DNA of 38,956 bases from Paenibacillus sp. Soil787 (GTDB lineage: Bacteria > Bacillota > Bacilli > Paenibacillales > NBRC-103111): positions 87,725 to 126,680 of the forward strand of contig NZ_LMSP01000009.1 of NCBI RefSeq assembly GCF_001429545.1. Direction: 5' to 3'. The notes under the pieces are model-generated. The model did not search any database and had not been told where the DNA came from. It was given only the letters and a program-made list of their open reading frames with translations. Of this stretch, positions 1-9,751 are shown in pieces (position 1 is the stretch's first letter; each line of letters starts with the position of its first letter). Made by a program: the position numbers and the translations under genes.

Positions 1-185
1 GAGACTTTGGCCTACGACCAAAGATCCCTATTGGGGATACCGAGAACTTATACCTTCTGTGGTAAATAAAGGGTAAGCTTCGCTTAACCCAAACCCAAAA
101 CATATAAATTCTTATCTGTGAACAAAATCACCCTGCGGGTGAATAACACGTTCTAGCCGACGGACTACTCAGTCCTCGGCTCTTC
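1..185 (-). other. Multi-hairpin segment, possible end of a decayed insertion element
   Basis: No gene is visible here, but there are at least five hairpins in under 190 bases: 5-20 (CTTTGG with CCAAAG), 26-40 (ATCCC with GGGAT), 71-90 (GGGT and AAGC arms), 127-141 (TCACCC TGC GGGTGA) and 154-181 (AGCCGA-C-GGACT with AGTCC-TCGGCT). On the minus strand an open frame containing a CPEC motif and ending in RKEEPRTE stops at about 168, just before the structured part. A transposase remnant followed by structured RNA at the element end is the arrangement of IS200/IS605 TnpB elements and their guide RNA, but I see no TnpB catalytic motif, so this is only a suggestion. Confidence 0.3.
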
Positions 186-627
186 TTTTCTTATCAATGT
201 TCCATTGCATTCAGGACAAGAGGGCACGACCAGGAAACGGGTTATGTCCTTTTTGCTGTTCACATAGATTTTTCACTTTAGCCAGCCCAGGGAATTTTCT
301 ATATGATTTTTCATATATAATTTCCAAGCATCGAAACAGAAACAGTGCTCAAACCAAATCCGGGACTTTGGAAAGAGCCCACATATTCATAGTAGTTGAC
401 CCACTGGGATTACTCCTCATAGCCCTTGCGGGTGATAAACCACTTATCCCCAACTTTATGCACGCTTTATCCACAACAAGCAAATATCATAATTTCCTAT
501 ACGACAAGAAAAAGATGGCCCCGACGAATACAGGAGCTATCTCTAAACAGCATAATTTAGATTCTTTCTTTTAAGTGCCCACGAATGGAGCACAGTTCAC
601 AAGATAATAACAGCCCCTTCCTACTCT
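186..627. other. Gene-poor stretch before kdpE
   Basis: No open frame here has a ribosome binding site or recognisable motifs. The longest plus-strand frame (197-574) has no family resemblance and unusual composition, and I regard it as accidental. The only ordered signal is the trio of DnaA-box-like 9-mers at 444-475. No clear terminator is seen after kdpE. Confidence 0.5.
444..475 (+). promoter_or_regulatory. Three phased DnaA-box-like 9-mers
   Basis: Three same-orientation 9-mers fit the DnaA box TTATNCACA: TTATCCCCA (444-452, one mismatch), TTATGCACG (456-464, one mismatch) and TTATCCACA (467-475, perfect). Starts are 12 and 11 bp apart, about one helical turn. No dnaA, dnaN or other replication gene is nearby, so this is unlikely to be oriC. 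It could be a DnaA-titrating or DnaA-regulated site, or coincidence. Confidence 0.3.
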
Positions 628-1326
628 TTAACCTTCCTGCCAAGCGAACCGGTATCCAATCCCAGGCTCCGTAAGGATATACTTCGGTCTTGTTGGATCT
701 TCTTCAATCTTTTTCCTCAGATGACCGACATACACTCTCAGGTACTGGCTGTCTGACTCATACTGCTGGCCGCCCCAAACTTGTTTGAGCAGTTGTTTAT
801 GAGTCATCACTCGTCCGGCATTCAGGGCGAGCACTTTCAACAAATCGTATTCCGTAGGTGTTAATTTGAGTTTCTCATCATTCAGCTCTACACTGCGTTG
901 AGATAAATCAATCACTAAATGACCCAGTTTCAACACCGGTTCGTCCTGCGTCTTGGCGATATGCCGTAAGGCAACTCGCATACGGGCCATAAATTCGCCC
1001 ATGCCAAACGGCTTCGTTACATAATCGTCGGCGCCGCGATCCAAGGCAGCAACTTTATCTTGCTCCTGGTCTTGAGCCGTAAGAATAATGATCGGCACCT
1101 GCGACCACTCACGGATATGCGCCAGCACGTCCATGCCTGTCATATCAGGCAATCCTAGATCTAAGACAATAAGATCTGGACGCACCATCGTAGCCTGCAG
1201 CAAGCCTTCTTGACCAGTGGAAGCTTCAGCGGCTTCAAAACCATGTGCCGTTAAAGTGACGCGCAGTAATTTTCGAATTTGTGGTTCATCATCAATGATT
1301 AAGATCTTCGCCCCTGTGGTTGTCAT
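628..1326 (-). CDS. kdpE: KdpE, response regulator of the Kdp potassium system
   Basis: OmpR/PhoB-type response regulator that, in known Kdp systems, activates kdpFABC transcription on potassium limitation or osmotic stress. The receiver domain begins with the acidic pair in LIIDDEP, has the phosphoacceptor Asp in LIVLDLGLPD (about residue 56) and the conserved Lys in DDYVTKPF. A C-terminal winged helix follows, with LTPTEYDLLKVLALNAGRV and the closing GYRF. About 232 residues, normal for KdpE. I prefer the ATG at 1326 because GGGG lies six bases upstream; another ATG at 1332 abuts that sequence. It overlaps the end of the histidine kinase gene by about 35 bases, indicating translational coupling. 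Confidence 0.95.
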   Translation of the reverse strand: MTTTGAKILIIDDEPQIRKLLRVTLTAHGFEAAEASTGQEGLLQATMVRPDLIVLDLGLPDMTGMDVLAHIREWSQVPIIILTAQDQEQDKVAALDRGADDYVTKPFGMGEFMARMRVALRHIAKTQDEPVLKLGHLVIDLSQRSVELNDEKLKLTPTEYDLLKVLALNAGRVMTHKQLLKQVWGGQQYESDSQYLRVYVGHLRKKIEEDPTRPKYILTEPGIGYRFAWQEG

Positions 1327-2857
1327 TCTCATCCCCGTCTTTCTCAGCGAATTGTAAAGGCAAGCTTATCCGAATAGCTGTTCCTCGATTCCTACCATTA
1401 TTCTTAGCTGCAATATGGCCGCCATGTGCTTCTACAATGCTTTTACTGATCGCAAGCCCTAGCCCTGTACCAGGGATATGTTTGGTTAAATGTCCTCTAT
1501 AAAATTTCTCAAATACTCGCTCCAGATCAGCTGAAGCAATGCCTGCACCCTCATCCTTGATGGTCAAATCCAGCATGTCTTGGTTGTGATCCGCTTCAAT
1601 TACAATTTCGCTTCCATCAGGCGAATACTTAATGGCATTACTAATTACATTAATCAACACCTGTTCAATAAGAACTTCGTCTAGAGGTACCGATGGAAGA
1701 TCTGGAGCAAGACGTATGTTTACTATTCTATGAAGCAAAGCATCGTTCAATTGCTTAAGCGCAACACCTACAATATCCTCTATCCCGCACCACTGTTTAT
1801 TTAAACGCAGCATGCCGCTCTCAATCCGAACCATCCCCAGTAAATTGCCTACCAACCGGTTCATTCGGGTAGCTCCCTCGCGAGTCGTTAGTAACAACTC
1901 TCGTCGATCTTCAGGACCGAAGACGTCTTCCCCTTCCAGAAGTCCGGTTACTGAACCAATGATGGTTGCCAGAGGCGTTCGCAATTCATGGGAAAGCGAA
2001 TCCAACAGCGCGGTCCGCAGCTTCTCTGATTCTGCGGTCAACTGTGCCACCTTGGCTTCATTCGCGAGTTTAACGCGAGATATCGCAACGGCCGCAAGAT
2101 CCGAGAGCGCTTCGATGATCCGAATAAGCTCTGGCATATCCGGCAAATGTCTATCGCCCACATGAACAGCAAGCACGCCATGAACTTGATGATCCGTAGC
2201 TAAGGGGACATGCAGATCCGATGATTCACTGAGTGTATGAGTCCCTCGACCCGCAATGGAATTATGTTTGTTCACCCATGCGGCGATAGACAGGTGAGAT
2301 TCATCATTAGCCCAATCTCCGCCATCCTTCGAGTAGGCTTCTAATTGCTGTTCACCCAACTGGTTTGTCAAAATGATTGCAGCCTTAGCATCAAGCGTAT
2401 CGGATATATGCTGAACAATCTGATTCAATAGCACATCTAAGTCTGAAAAGGCTGTAATCTTACGACTTAGCGCATACAGAGCAGCCGTATTTGCTTCTCT
2501 CTGCTGGGCTTGATGGATTTGACTCCGCAGCTTTGAAGCTAGGCTTGACGTAAGGGCTGCAACGGAAAAAAATACAATAAAAGAGATCACATAACGCAAA
2601 TCTGCAACCGTCATGCTAAAGACGGGAGGCACAAAAAAGAAATCAAACGCTAATATCCCCATTCCCGCTGCAAAAAAGGAGGGGCCCCTCCCCCATCTTA
2701 CAGCACTAAAAAGAACTGGAAATAAATAGAGAAGCGCAATATTAACTAAATCCAAAAAAAGACCAAAAACTCTTAGAAATAGGGTCGATACTGTAATATA
2801 AATAGCGATAATAACATAAGATTTCCAGTTAATAAATTCATTTGTTTTATTCTCCAT
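1292..2857 (-). CDS. kdpD: KdpD C-terminal half: membrane histidine kinase
   Basis: Carries only the membrane and kinase part of KdpD; the cytoplasmic KdpD/USP part is encoded separately by the gene just upstream. Residues 10-110 hold about four membrane segments (DUF4118-like), 120-265 look like a GAF domain, the phospho-acceptor His290 lies in LSHELRTPL, and the ATPase domain shows an N box (NVISNAIKYS), a G1 box (DEGAGI) and a G2 box (GTGLGLAI). 521 residues, against about 900 for single-chain KdpD. It starts four bases after the TGA of the upstream gene, so the two halves are probably made in step and act together. Product: sensor kinase that phosphorylates KdpE. Confidence 0.92.
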   Translation of the reverse strand: MENKTNEFINWKSYVIIAIYITVSTLFLRVFGLFLDLVNIALLYLFPVLFSAVRWGRGPSFFAAGMGILAFDFFFVPPVFSMTVADLRYVISFIVFFSVAALTSSLASKLRSQIHQAQQREANTAALYALSRKITAFSDLDVLLNQIVQHISDTLDAKAAIILTNQLGEQQLEAYSKDGGDWANDESHLSIAAWVNKHNSIAGRGTHTLSESSDLHVPLATDHQVHGVLAVHVGDRHLPDMPELIRIIEALSDLAAVAISRVKLANEAKVAQLTAESEKLRTALLDSLSHELRTPLATIIGSVTGLLEGEDVFGPEDRRELLLTTREGATRMNRLVGNLLGMVRIESGMLRLNKQWCGIEDIVGVALKQLNDALLHRIVNIRLAPDLPSVPLDEVLIEQVLINVISNAIKYSPDGSEIVIEADHNQDMLDLTIKDEGAGIASADLERVFEKFYRGHLTKHIPGTGLGLAISKSIVEAHGGHIAAKNNGRNRGTAIRISLPLQFAEKDGDENDNHRGEDLNH

Positions 2858-2861
2858 AAGT

Positions 2862-5162
2862 TCATTTTACCCTATTTCCCGAAGTTTGCCACATCTCGTA
2901 ATCGGCAACAATCAGCACATCCATTGCACTTGCAAGCGGCACAAGCTTTTTGACAATGGCGTCTTTCCACACAATAATTTGAGTCGCTCCCGCCTCACTT
3001 GCTTTGGAAGCAAACACCTGCGGAATATGTTTGCGGTTAGCCACCTCTTGATACGAAAACTCGCCTCCGAGCCTAATGGTCAGCTTTTCCAATGACTCTA
3101 GTTTTCGCCTCCACTCCTCTGAACTTCCCATCGCAACAAAGCTTACATGCCAAGCTGCTTTAAGCCGATGTGCGATCCGAAAGCCGCGACGAATTAAGCG
3201 ATCGGCTTGTGAGATTTCCGTGACACATACGTAAATAACTTCTTTTCTTCGCCATGGGCCGCGAAGCGAGCTCTTGCGCTCCATAGATTCTAGACGTTCA
3301 TCTACATCATCAGCGATTTCGCGCAGCGCGAGTTCCCGTAAAGCGATCAGATTCCCCGTTTTAAAGAAATTGTTCAGCGCTTGATCTACCTTTACCATTG
3401 CATAAATTTTGCCATCTCTCATGCGAAGCTGTAAGGCCTCGGGGGCAACGTCGATTAACTGTACTTCATCCGCCATGCGAAGAATACTATCGGGAACCGT
3501 TTCCCTAACCCTGATACCCGTAATTTGTTCCACGGCATCATTTAAGCTTTCCAGGTGCTGTACATTAAAGGTTGCTATGACCGATATGCCCGCTTCCAGA
3601 ATTTCCAGCACATCTTCATACCGCTTTTTATACTTACTGCTGGGTACATTCGAATGGGCTAATTCATCTACCAAAACCACTTCCGGTCTAAGACGTATGA
3701 TTTCTTCTGTATCCATTTCCTCCAACTTTACACCTTGATACAGGATTTCTGCCCGCGGTATGATGTCAAGTTCGCCAATCTGTGCGATGGTCTCTTTTCT
3801 TCCATGGGTTTCAAGTAAGCCAATCTTCACATCAATCCCCTTTTTGAGCAAATCATTGCCTTCCCGAAGCATCGTATACGTTTTACCGACACCTGGGGCA
3901 GCTCCAATATAGACTTTAAATCTACCTCGTTTGATTTTTCCGATTTTCGCTTCTACTTCTTGTTTGCTCAATCGTTTATATTTATAAGGTTCCTTCAGCG
4001 AGTGGATATGGGCAGGCAGAATGCGCTCACCCTCCTGAGAAGCACGATCAGCAATCAAGAACACATCGATATTTGTCGTTCTTTTTAACACACCATTGAT
4101 GACGGAGCCTTGTAAAAGAGTTTGCCATTTGGTTTGCTTAGAATGACCTAATACAATGCGTGTTACATGATGGGCTATCGCATAGTCCACCAATATTTGA
4201 GGGATACTGCGACGGTTCCCAAAGGGCAGCTCCTCAAATTTGCCGCCTATTTTTTGGACAAGCTTCATAATGGACCTGCGAAAAGTGGCCGCCTCTTTGG
4301 TGAGCGGTTTATTAAAATTACGCAGCGTAACCACATGAAGATCACCATTCAATCGCTTAGCGATCTGTTGTCCTCTTCGCACGTAGATAGATCCGTTCCA
4401 ATGATACTGCGTCGTTACTAGAATGCGCTCTGTCGCTCCAGATGGACCCAGAATCCCCATTTGTTCGCGATGTTCTTCCAGAGAAACGTTAACATCCTCA
4501 GCAACAAGACGAAGCGCCAATTCACGCAGCACGCCTAAATTACCGCGTTTGAATAAAGCTGTATCTTTATTCCCTATTAAATGGCCTTCTTCCATTCGAT
4601 TTAAAATCGTTTCTGGCGTCGCGTCGATTAATCGAACCTCATCAGCGAGTTCCAACGTATCTGAGGGAACGCAGTGCCCTACCTCAATGCCTGTTAGTTT
4701 ATGAGCAACCTCCATCGCCTCTTCCAGCTCATACACATTCACCGTAGTAATAACACTAATATCATTGGAAAGTAAAAACTTAATATCGTCTAACCGGGAC
4801 GGAAACTGTGCGCCTTCTCGATTACAATGAGCTAATCCGTCTACAAGGACGACCTCCGGGTTTCTTTCGATTAATGCATCCAAATTGAGATCTTTTTGCT
4901 CGACTCCATCTTTGATCCAGTGAATGCTTGGTACCCTTTCCAGATCCCCCAATTGTTCCACAGTTTCCGGTCTTTGGAGTGTCGATACGGCACAAATAAC
5001 CACATCGATCCCCTGCTGCTTGAGGTTTTGCCCTTCGCGAAGCATGTGATAGGTTTTACCTGATCCACTAACGGCGCCGATATATATTTTAAAACTGCCG
5101 CGGTGCAGTTTAGAGATGGAATATAGGATTTCTTCCGGTGTTTTTCTTTTGAAACCTTCCAA
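2862..5162 (-). CDS. Stand-alone KdpD sensor half with tandemly duplicated KdpD-USP modules
   Basis: Contains two consecutive copies of the cytoplasmic input part of KdpD, each a P-loop KdpD domain followed by a universal-stress-like domain, and no kinase. Numbered from an upstream ATG at 5210, copy 1 has Walker A GAVSGSGKT (45-53) and a Walker B region reading VLVDGLAH (121-128), then a USP fold to about 390. Copy 2 has the canonical GAAPGVGKT (436-444) and VLVDELAH (512-519), then a second USP fold to about 775. Copy 1 lacks the usual Glu of DELAH, so it may be the degenerate copy. The start is probably the TTG at 5162: a GGGAGA sequence lies about 10 bases upstream and the TTG is followed by a KdpD-like KRKTPEEIL. 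Known family role: sensing potassium, c-di-AMP or ATP; how the two copies divide the work is unknown. Confidence 0.88.
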   Translation of the reverse strand: MEGFKRKTPEEILYSISKLHRGSFKIYIGAVSGSGKTYHMLREGQNLKQQGIDVVICAVSTLQRPETVEQLGDLERVPSIHWIKDGVEQKDLNLDALIERNPEVVLVDGLAHCNREGAQFPSRLDDIKFLLSNDISVITTVNVYELEEAMEVAHKLTGIEVGHCVPSDTLELADEVRLIDATPETILNRMEEGHLIGNKDTALFKRGNLGVLRELALRLVAEDVNVSLEEHREQMGILGPSGATERILVTTQYHWNGSIYVRRGQQIAKRLNGDLHVVTLRNFNKPLTKEAATFRRSIMKLVQKIGGKFEELPFGNRRSIPQILVDYAIAHHVTRIVLGHSKQTKWQTLLQGSVINGVLKRTTNIDVFLIADRASQEGERILPAHIHSLKEPYKYKRLSKQEVEAKIGKIKRGRFKVYIGAAPGVGKTYTMLREGNDLLKKGIDVKIGLLETHGRKETIAQIGELDIIPRAEILYQGVKLEEMDTEEIIRLRPEVVLVDELAHSNVPSSKYKKRYEDVLEILEAGISVIATFNVQHLESLNDAVEQITGIRVRETVPDSILRMADEVQLIDVAPEALQLRMRDGKIYAMVKVDQALNNFFKTGNLIALRELALREIADDVDERLESMERKSSLRGPWRRKEVIYVCVTEISQADRLIRRGFRIAHRLKAAWHVSFVAMGSSEEWRRKLESLEKLTIRLGGEFSYQEVANRKHIPQVFASKASEAGATQIIVWKDAIVKKLVPLASAMDVLIVADYEMWQTSGNRVK

Positions 5163-5238
5163 ATGGCAACATTCTCCCTTCTCCCTAAAATGTGCAGAAA
5201 CCACTCTCATGATAAACGAGAGTGGCTGTCTGCTTATC

Positions 5239-5802
5239 TCACAATTTCACTAGCTTAAGCAGTTCCATATTTAATTCGGTCACATTGACTCTTGGCTCAC
5301 CGAAAACCCCGAGTTGGCGCGCTTTTGAATGCTTATCAATCAGGTCATTGAGACTTATCTCGGAAATCCCCGTTTCCTTGCTAATTCTAGGCACTTGAGC
5401 CTTTGCCCCTTCTGGAGACAAATCCGGATCAAAACCGGAACCGGAGACAGTGACTAAGTCAGCTGGAATTTCCGTTAGATTAGGATTTTCTTGCTTCAAG
5501 GCATCGATTTTCTCTGCCATTGCCGCAGCATAATCACTCGAAGCCACAGCTGTATTGGAGCCCGACGAGGCAGTCGGATCATACTTGGCTGCAGATTCTC
5601 TTGGATGGAAGAGTTTCGGAGACTCAAAGGCTTGAGAGAGTAATTCCGATCCAATCACGCCACCGCCTGATTCTATGAGACTTCCATTCGCTTGTTTAGG
5701 AAATAAAACTTGAGCTATACCCGTCGTTACAAGAGGATAGATGAGCCCACAGACGATCATGAAAAATAATGATACCCGAACAGCTATAAAAACCGATTTC
5801 AT
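5239..5802 (-). CDS. kdpC: KdpC, potassium-transporting ATPase subunit
   Basis: Small single-span subunit of the high-affinity KdpFABC pump. One N-terminal membrane helix (about residues 5-28, SLFFMIVCGLIYPLVTTG) precedes an extracytoplasmic domain with the family features FxSRP-like FHPRESAAKYD, SSGSNTAVAS and the C-terminal VNVTELN. About 187 residues, usual for KdpC. ATG at 5802 is chosen because GAGGAG lies eight bases upstream; a GTG nine codons earlier lacks its own site. Separated from the kdpB stop by under 30 bases in the kdp operon. Confidence 0.95.
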   Translation of the reverse strand: MKSVFIAVRVSLFFMIVCGLIYPLVTTGIAQVLFPKQANGSLIESGGGVIGSELLSQAFESPKLFHPRESAAKYDPTASSGSNTAVASSDYAAAMAEKIDALKQENPNLTEIPADLVTVSGSGFDPDLSPEGAKAQVPRISKETGISEISLNDLIDKHSKARQLGVFGEPRVNVTELNMELLKLVKL

Positions 5803-5830
5803 AACGCTATCTCCTCGTTTCTCTTTCACT

Positions 5831-7873
5831 TTAAACGATATTTAATCCGTGAAGCACCATATCAATGATTTTAATCCCGATGAAAGGCACGACCACACCG
5901 CCCAGACCATAAATCAGAATATTACGCGACAACAATTTATTTGCTGACATCGCCCGGTACTTAACACCTTTCATGGCAATTGGGATGAGCAGCGGGATGA
6001 TGATAGCATTGAAAATGAGCGCTGATAAAATAGCTGATTCCGGCGAAGCCAGATTCATAATATTCAAGGCCTGCAGCTGCGGCATAGCTAGAATAAACAT
6101 CGCAGGAATGATCGCGAAATACTTGGCAATGTCGTTAGCGATAGAAAATGTTGTTAAAGCTCCGCGAGTGATCAGCAGTTGTTTACCGATGGAGATGACA
6201 GAAAGCAGCTTGGTCGGATCGGAATCCAGATCGATCATGTTGGCAGCTTCTTTCGCAGCCATCGTGCCTGAATTCATCGCCAAACCTACATCGGCTTGAG
6301 CAAGTGCAGGAGCATCATTCGTTCCGTCGCCTGTCATGGCTACGAGTTTACCTTCTTGCTGCTCTTTTTTAATCGCGGCAATTTTATCTTCCGGCTTCGC
6401 TTCAGCGATAAACTCGTCAACACCCGCCTCAAGCGCAATCGTCGCAGCTGTTAGTGGGTTATCCCCTGTGCACATGACGGTTTTGATGCCCATTGCACGA
6501 AGTTCAGCAAATCGTTCCTTTAAGCCCGGTTTTACCGTATCCTTGAGATAAATAACGCCGTAGATCCGTTCGTTAACCGCGACAGCCAACGGAGTGCCTC
6601 CGGCTTTGGCAATTCGGTTTGTGATTGTTTCTAAATCACTAGGAATTTTCCCGCCCATAGCTGCTACATATTTCTTAATCGCATCGACAGCACCCTTACG
6701 GATTTGTTTACCATCAGCTAAATTAAGCCCCGACATCCGTGTTTCAGCTGTAAACTCAACGACTTCTGCGCCTTCATAGCTAGCTGTTTGCCAAGACTCG
6801 CCAAGCTTATTTGCTAGCTCCACAATAGAGCGTCCCTCAGGAGTTTCGTCCTTCACTGATGCTTGTAAAGCTGTAAAAGTGATGTCTTTCACAGCTACGC
6901 CATTCACAGGTACGAACTCCGAAGCCATCCGATTCCCGAATGTGATCGTCCCTGTTTTATCTAGGATCATCGTATCGATGTCGCCCGCGGCTTCAACCGC
7001 TTTACCTGACATGGCAAGCACGTTAAACTGAGTCACACGGTCCATACCGGCGATCCCGATAGCTGACAAAAGACCTCCGATTGTCGTTGGAATGAGACAG
7101 ACCAGCAGAGCAATCAGCGTGGAAATCTCTAATTTCACGTCCAAAAACTTCGCCATCGGAACCATGGTCACAATAACGATTAAGAAGATTAAAGTCAGAA
7201 CTGCAAGCAGCGTCGTTAAAGCAATTTCGTTCGGCGTTTTCTGCCGTTTGGCGCCTTCCACGAGCGCAATCATGCGATCCAAGAACGATTCGCCGGGATC
7301 GGTCGTTACTTTGACAACGATATAGTCAGAAGCGACACGTGTTCCACCTGTTACAGAGGAGAAGTCACCGCCTGCTTCCTTAATAACCGGAGCGGATTCG
7401 CCCGTAATGGCGGATTCATCAATGGAGGCCAAACCTTCAATGATTTCACCGTCGGACGGGATGATCTCACCGATTTCAATGCGGACCACATCTCCCTTAC
7501 GGAGAGAGGTCGAGGACACTTCCTTATAAGAACCATCCTTTTGAACCAGACGAGCCATGGTATCGGATTTCGTTTTCCGCAAAGAATCGGCCTGTGCCTT
7601 GCCTCGACCTTCCGCCAGAGCTTCAGCGAAGTTAGCGAAAAGCAAAGTGAAAAGCAGGATCAAGAACACAGCGATATTATAACCCCGCCCTACTTCTGTG
7701 GTACCAAAAAGATCTGGAGCGAGTGAAAGCAGAAGCGTAATGACCGTGCCGATCTCAACCACAAACATAACCGGATTTTTGATCATCGCCCAAGGATTTA
7801 ATTTTTTAAACGAATCAACGATTGCTTGATTCATGATTTCTTTTGTCATTGTTTTTTTACGTTCCACAGCCAT
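5831..7873 (-). CDS. kdpB: KdpB, catalytic P-type ATPase subunit of the Kdp pump
   Basis: ATP-hydrolysing subunit of KdpFABC in the cytoplasmic membrane. It has the actuator TGES (157-160), the phosphorylation motif DKTGT (305-309, Asp305), an intact [10 protein letters not shown] hinge and the type IA signature [11 protein letters not shown] in membrane segment 4. 680 residues, full length with no sign of decay. ATG start with GAAAGGAAG about seven bases upstream. It lies 31 bases downstream of kdpA and runs directly into kdpC. Confidence 0.97.
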   Translation of the reverse strand: MAVERKKTMTKEIMNQAIVDSFKKLNPWAMIKNPVMFVVEIGTVITLLLSLAPDLFGTTEVGRGYNIAVFLILLFTLLFANFAEALAEGRGKAQADSLRKTKSDTMARLVQKDGSYKEVSSTSLRKGDVVRIEIGEIIPSDGEIIEGLASIDESAITGESAPVIKEAGGDFSSVTGGTRVASDYIVVKVTTDPGESFLDRMIALVEGAKRQKTPNEIALTTLLAVLTLIFLIVIVTMVPMAKFLDVKLEISTLIALLVCLIPTTIGGLLSAIGIAGMDRVTQFNVLAMSGKAVEAAGDIDTMILDKTGTITFGNRMASEFVPVNGVAVKDITFTALQASVKDETPEGRSIVELANKLGESWQTASYEGAEVVEFTAETRMSGLNLADGKQIRKGAVDAIKKYVAAMGGKIPSDLETITNRIAKAGGTPLAVAVNERIYGVIYLKDTVKPGLKERFAELRAMGIKTVMCTGDNPLTAATIALEAGVDEFIAEAKPEDKIAAIKKEQQEGKLVAMTGDGTNDAPALAQADVGLAMNSGTMAAKEAANMIDLDSDPTKLLSVISIGKQLLITRGALTTFSIANDIAKYFAIIPAMFILAMPQLQALNIMNLASPESAILSALIFNAIIIPLLIPIAMKGVKYRAMSANKLLSRNILIYGLGGVVVPFIGIKIIDMVLHGLNIV

Positions 7874-7904
7874 ATGAATACTTCCTTTCTATCTCGTTTT
7901 TCCT

Positions 7905-9581
7905 TTAACGCGCCGCCAAATGTTCAGCAATCGGCCCCAGTGCCAGCGCCGGGAAGAACGTTAGAGCACCAATAACCAGAATAATCATGATTAAAATCCC
8001 CATAAATAAAGGTGTATTCGTGCGCAATGTGCCTGTCGTAACAGGAACTACACGTTTAGTAGCTAGTGAACCCGCAATAGCCAGCATCGCGATGATCGAA
8101 ATGTAACGGCCAAACAGCATGACCATACCGATACCCAAGTTATAAAAGTTCGTATTGGCTGTTAATCCGCCAAAAGCAGAACCGTTATTGGCTGCACCAG
8201 ACGTGAAAGCATACAGCACTTCCGACAACCCGTGCATCCCCTGATTGGCTATCGAAGTAATGGATTCAGGCCGTATAAGCGCCCAAGATGTCGGTGCCAG
8301 TATGATGAGCGGATGGATAAGAATGGCGATTGCCGCCAACTTCACCTCTTTGCCTTCAATCTTTTTGCCTAAAAACTCAGGCGTACGACCCACCATCAGT
8401 CCACAGATGAAAACCGATAGAATGAGGTAAAGCAAGCCGTTTAACAAGCCTACCCCTTTACCGCCGAACACATTGTTCAGCATCATTTCCGCAAAAGGCA
8501 CGATGCTTCCGAGCGGAGTGAGCGATTCATGCATGTTGTTAACGGAACCTGTTGTTGCTGCCGTAGTTACAGCAGTAAAGAGAGCAGATTCAGCAATCCC
8601 GAAACGGACTTCCTTCCCTTCCATGTTGCCGTGTACACCCATCGCATCAACCGCCGTTATACCGCGATATTCGGCGTAGAATACCGTAGACAACATCACG
8701 ATAAAAATGATCCCCATAGCAGCAAAGATCGTCCAGCCTTGCTTTTTGTTCTTAATCATTAGCCCGAATGCGTACACCAGAGATGTGGGCAGCAGCATCA
8801 TACAAATAATATGGATCAAGTTGGATACAGGGGTCGGATTCTCAAAAGGATGCGCAGCGTTCGTACCGAACCACCCGCCACCGTTCGTACCAATATGCTT
8901 AATGGATTCGAGCGAAGCCACTAGCCCGCGGGTAATCGTTTGCTGTGCTCCTTCAATTGTTGTAGCCTGCACGGCTCCCAGCAATGTTTGCGGAACACCT
9001 TGAAAAACTAAGACTAAGGCAACAATGAAGCTAAGCGGTAGAAACACCCTCGTAATCGCCCGAGTAATATCCACGTAGAAGTTACCGAGATTATCTTGAC
9101 GGCCAATCAAACCGCGAATAAAAGCAACCGCCACTGCAAATCCAGTTGCAGCCGATGTGAACATGGGGAACGTAATCGCCACCATTTGAGAGAAATAGGA
9201 CAATGTATTTTCACCGCTGTAGGCTTGCCAGTTCGTATTTGTAATAAAAGAAACAGCTGTATTAAAAGCTAAAGCCGATGGCATATTATCGATGCCGTCT
9301 GGATTGAGAGGCAAATATTTCTGAAGACGAAATACCGCATAAATCAAGAGCAGCATGACCAAATTGAGTAATAATACGGCTCCTACATATTTTTTCCAGC
9401 CCATCGCTTCCTCTTCTTTAACACCCATCAAACGATAGGATACACGCTCAAAAGGACCAAAAACACGATCAAGGCGACTCTTTTCATTGCCAAACACTTT
9501 AACCAAATAACCACCCACAGGCTTCACCAAAAGCATAATAATCCCCAGTGTAATGATTACCTGTATCAATCCCATACCCAT
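7905..9581 (-). CDS. kdpA: KdpA, potassium-translocating channel-like subunit
   Basis: Membrane subunit that binds and conducts potassium. About ten membrane segments are visible, and the four pore-like repeats show signatures such as NTAVSFITNTNWQAY, GTNGGGWFGTNAAHPFENP, TTAATTGSVNNMHES and ANNGSAFGGLTANT. 558 residues, normal for KdpA. The start ATG at 9581 follows GGGGGAG with eight bases of spacing. It sits 41 bases after kdpF and 31 before kdpB. Confidence 0.97.
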   Translation of the reverse strand: MGMGLIQVIITLGIIMLLVKPVGGYLVKVFGNEKSRLDRVFGPFERVSYRLMGVKEEEAMGWKKYVGAVLLLNLVMLLLIYAVFRLQKYLPLNPDGIDNMPSALAFNTAVSFITNTNWQAYSGENTLSYFSQMVAITFPMFTSAATGFAVAVAFIRGLIGRQDNLGNFYVDITRAITRVFLPLSFIVALVLVFQGVPQTLLGAVQATTIEGAQQTITRGLVASLESIKHIGTNGGGWFGTNAAHPFENPTPVSNLIHIICMMLLPTSLVYAFGLMIKNKKQGWTIFAAMGIIFIVMLSTVFYAEYRGITAVDAMGVHGNMEGKEVRFGIAESALFTAVTTAATTGSVNNMHESLTPLGSIVPFAEMMLNNVFGGKGVGLLNGLLYLILSVFICGLMVGRTPEFLGKKIEGKEVKLAAIAILIHPLIILAPTSWALIRPESITSIANQGMHGLSEVLYAFTSGAANNGSAFGGLTANTNFYNLGIGMVMLFGRYISIIAMLAIAGSLATKRVVPVTTGTLRTNTPLFMGILIMIILVIGALTFFPALALGPIAEHLAAR

Positions 9582-9622
9582 AGTAGGTTCTCCCCCTGCT
9601 TACAAAAGTTCTTTTTATGCAA

Positions 9623-9700
9623 TTAAAATTTCTCTGGCTTCACTAAAACAAAACCGAGATACACCATGATGGCAAATGCAATTAGTCCAATAACAATCAT
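9623..9700 (-). CDS. kdpF: KdpF, small stabilising subunit of the Kdp ATPase
   Basis: A 25-residue single-span peptide that starts MIVIGLIAFAI and ends LVKPEKF, the usual KdpF ending (P-E-K/R-F). AGGAGG lies eight bases before the ATG. It is immediately upstream of kdpA, as expected. In known pumps KdpF stabilises the KdpABC complex in the membrane. Confidence 0.92.
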   Translation of the reverse strand: MIVIGLIAFAIMVYLGFVLVKPEKF

Positions 9701-9751
9701 ATCGTTGCCTCCTAAAAGGATTGGTCAATAGCCTCGTTGCAGTACATGAGC

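Noticed and set aside
197..574. 125-codon plus-strand frame before kdpE
   Set aside because: No ribosome binding site, no motif, odd composition; DnaA-like boxes and possible element remnants lie in it.
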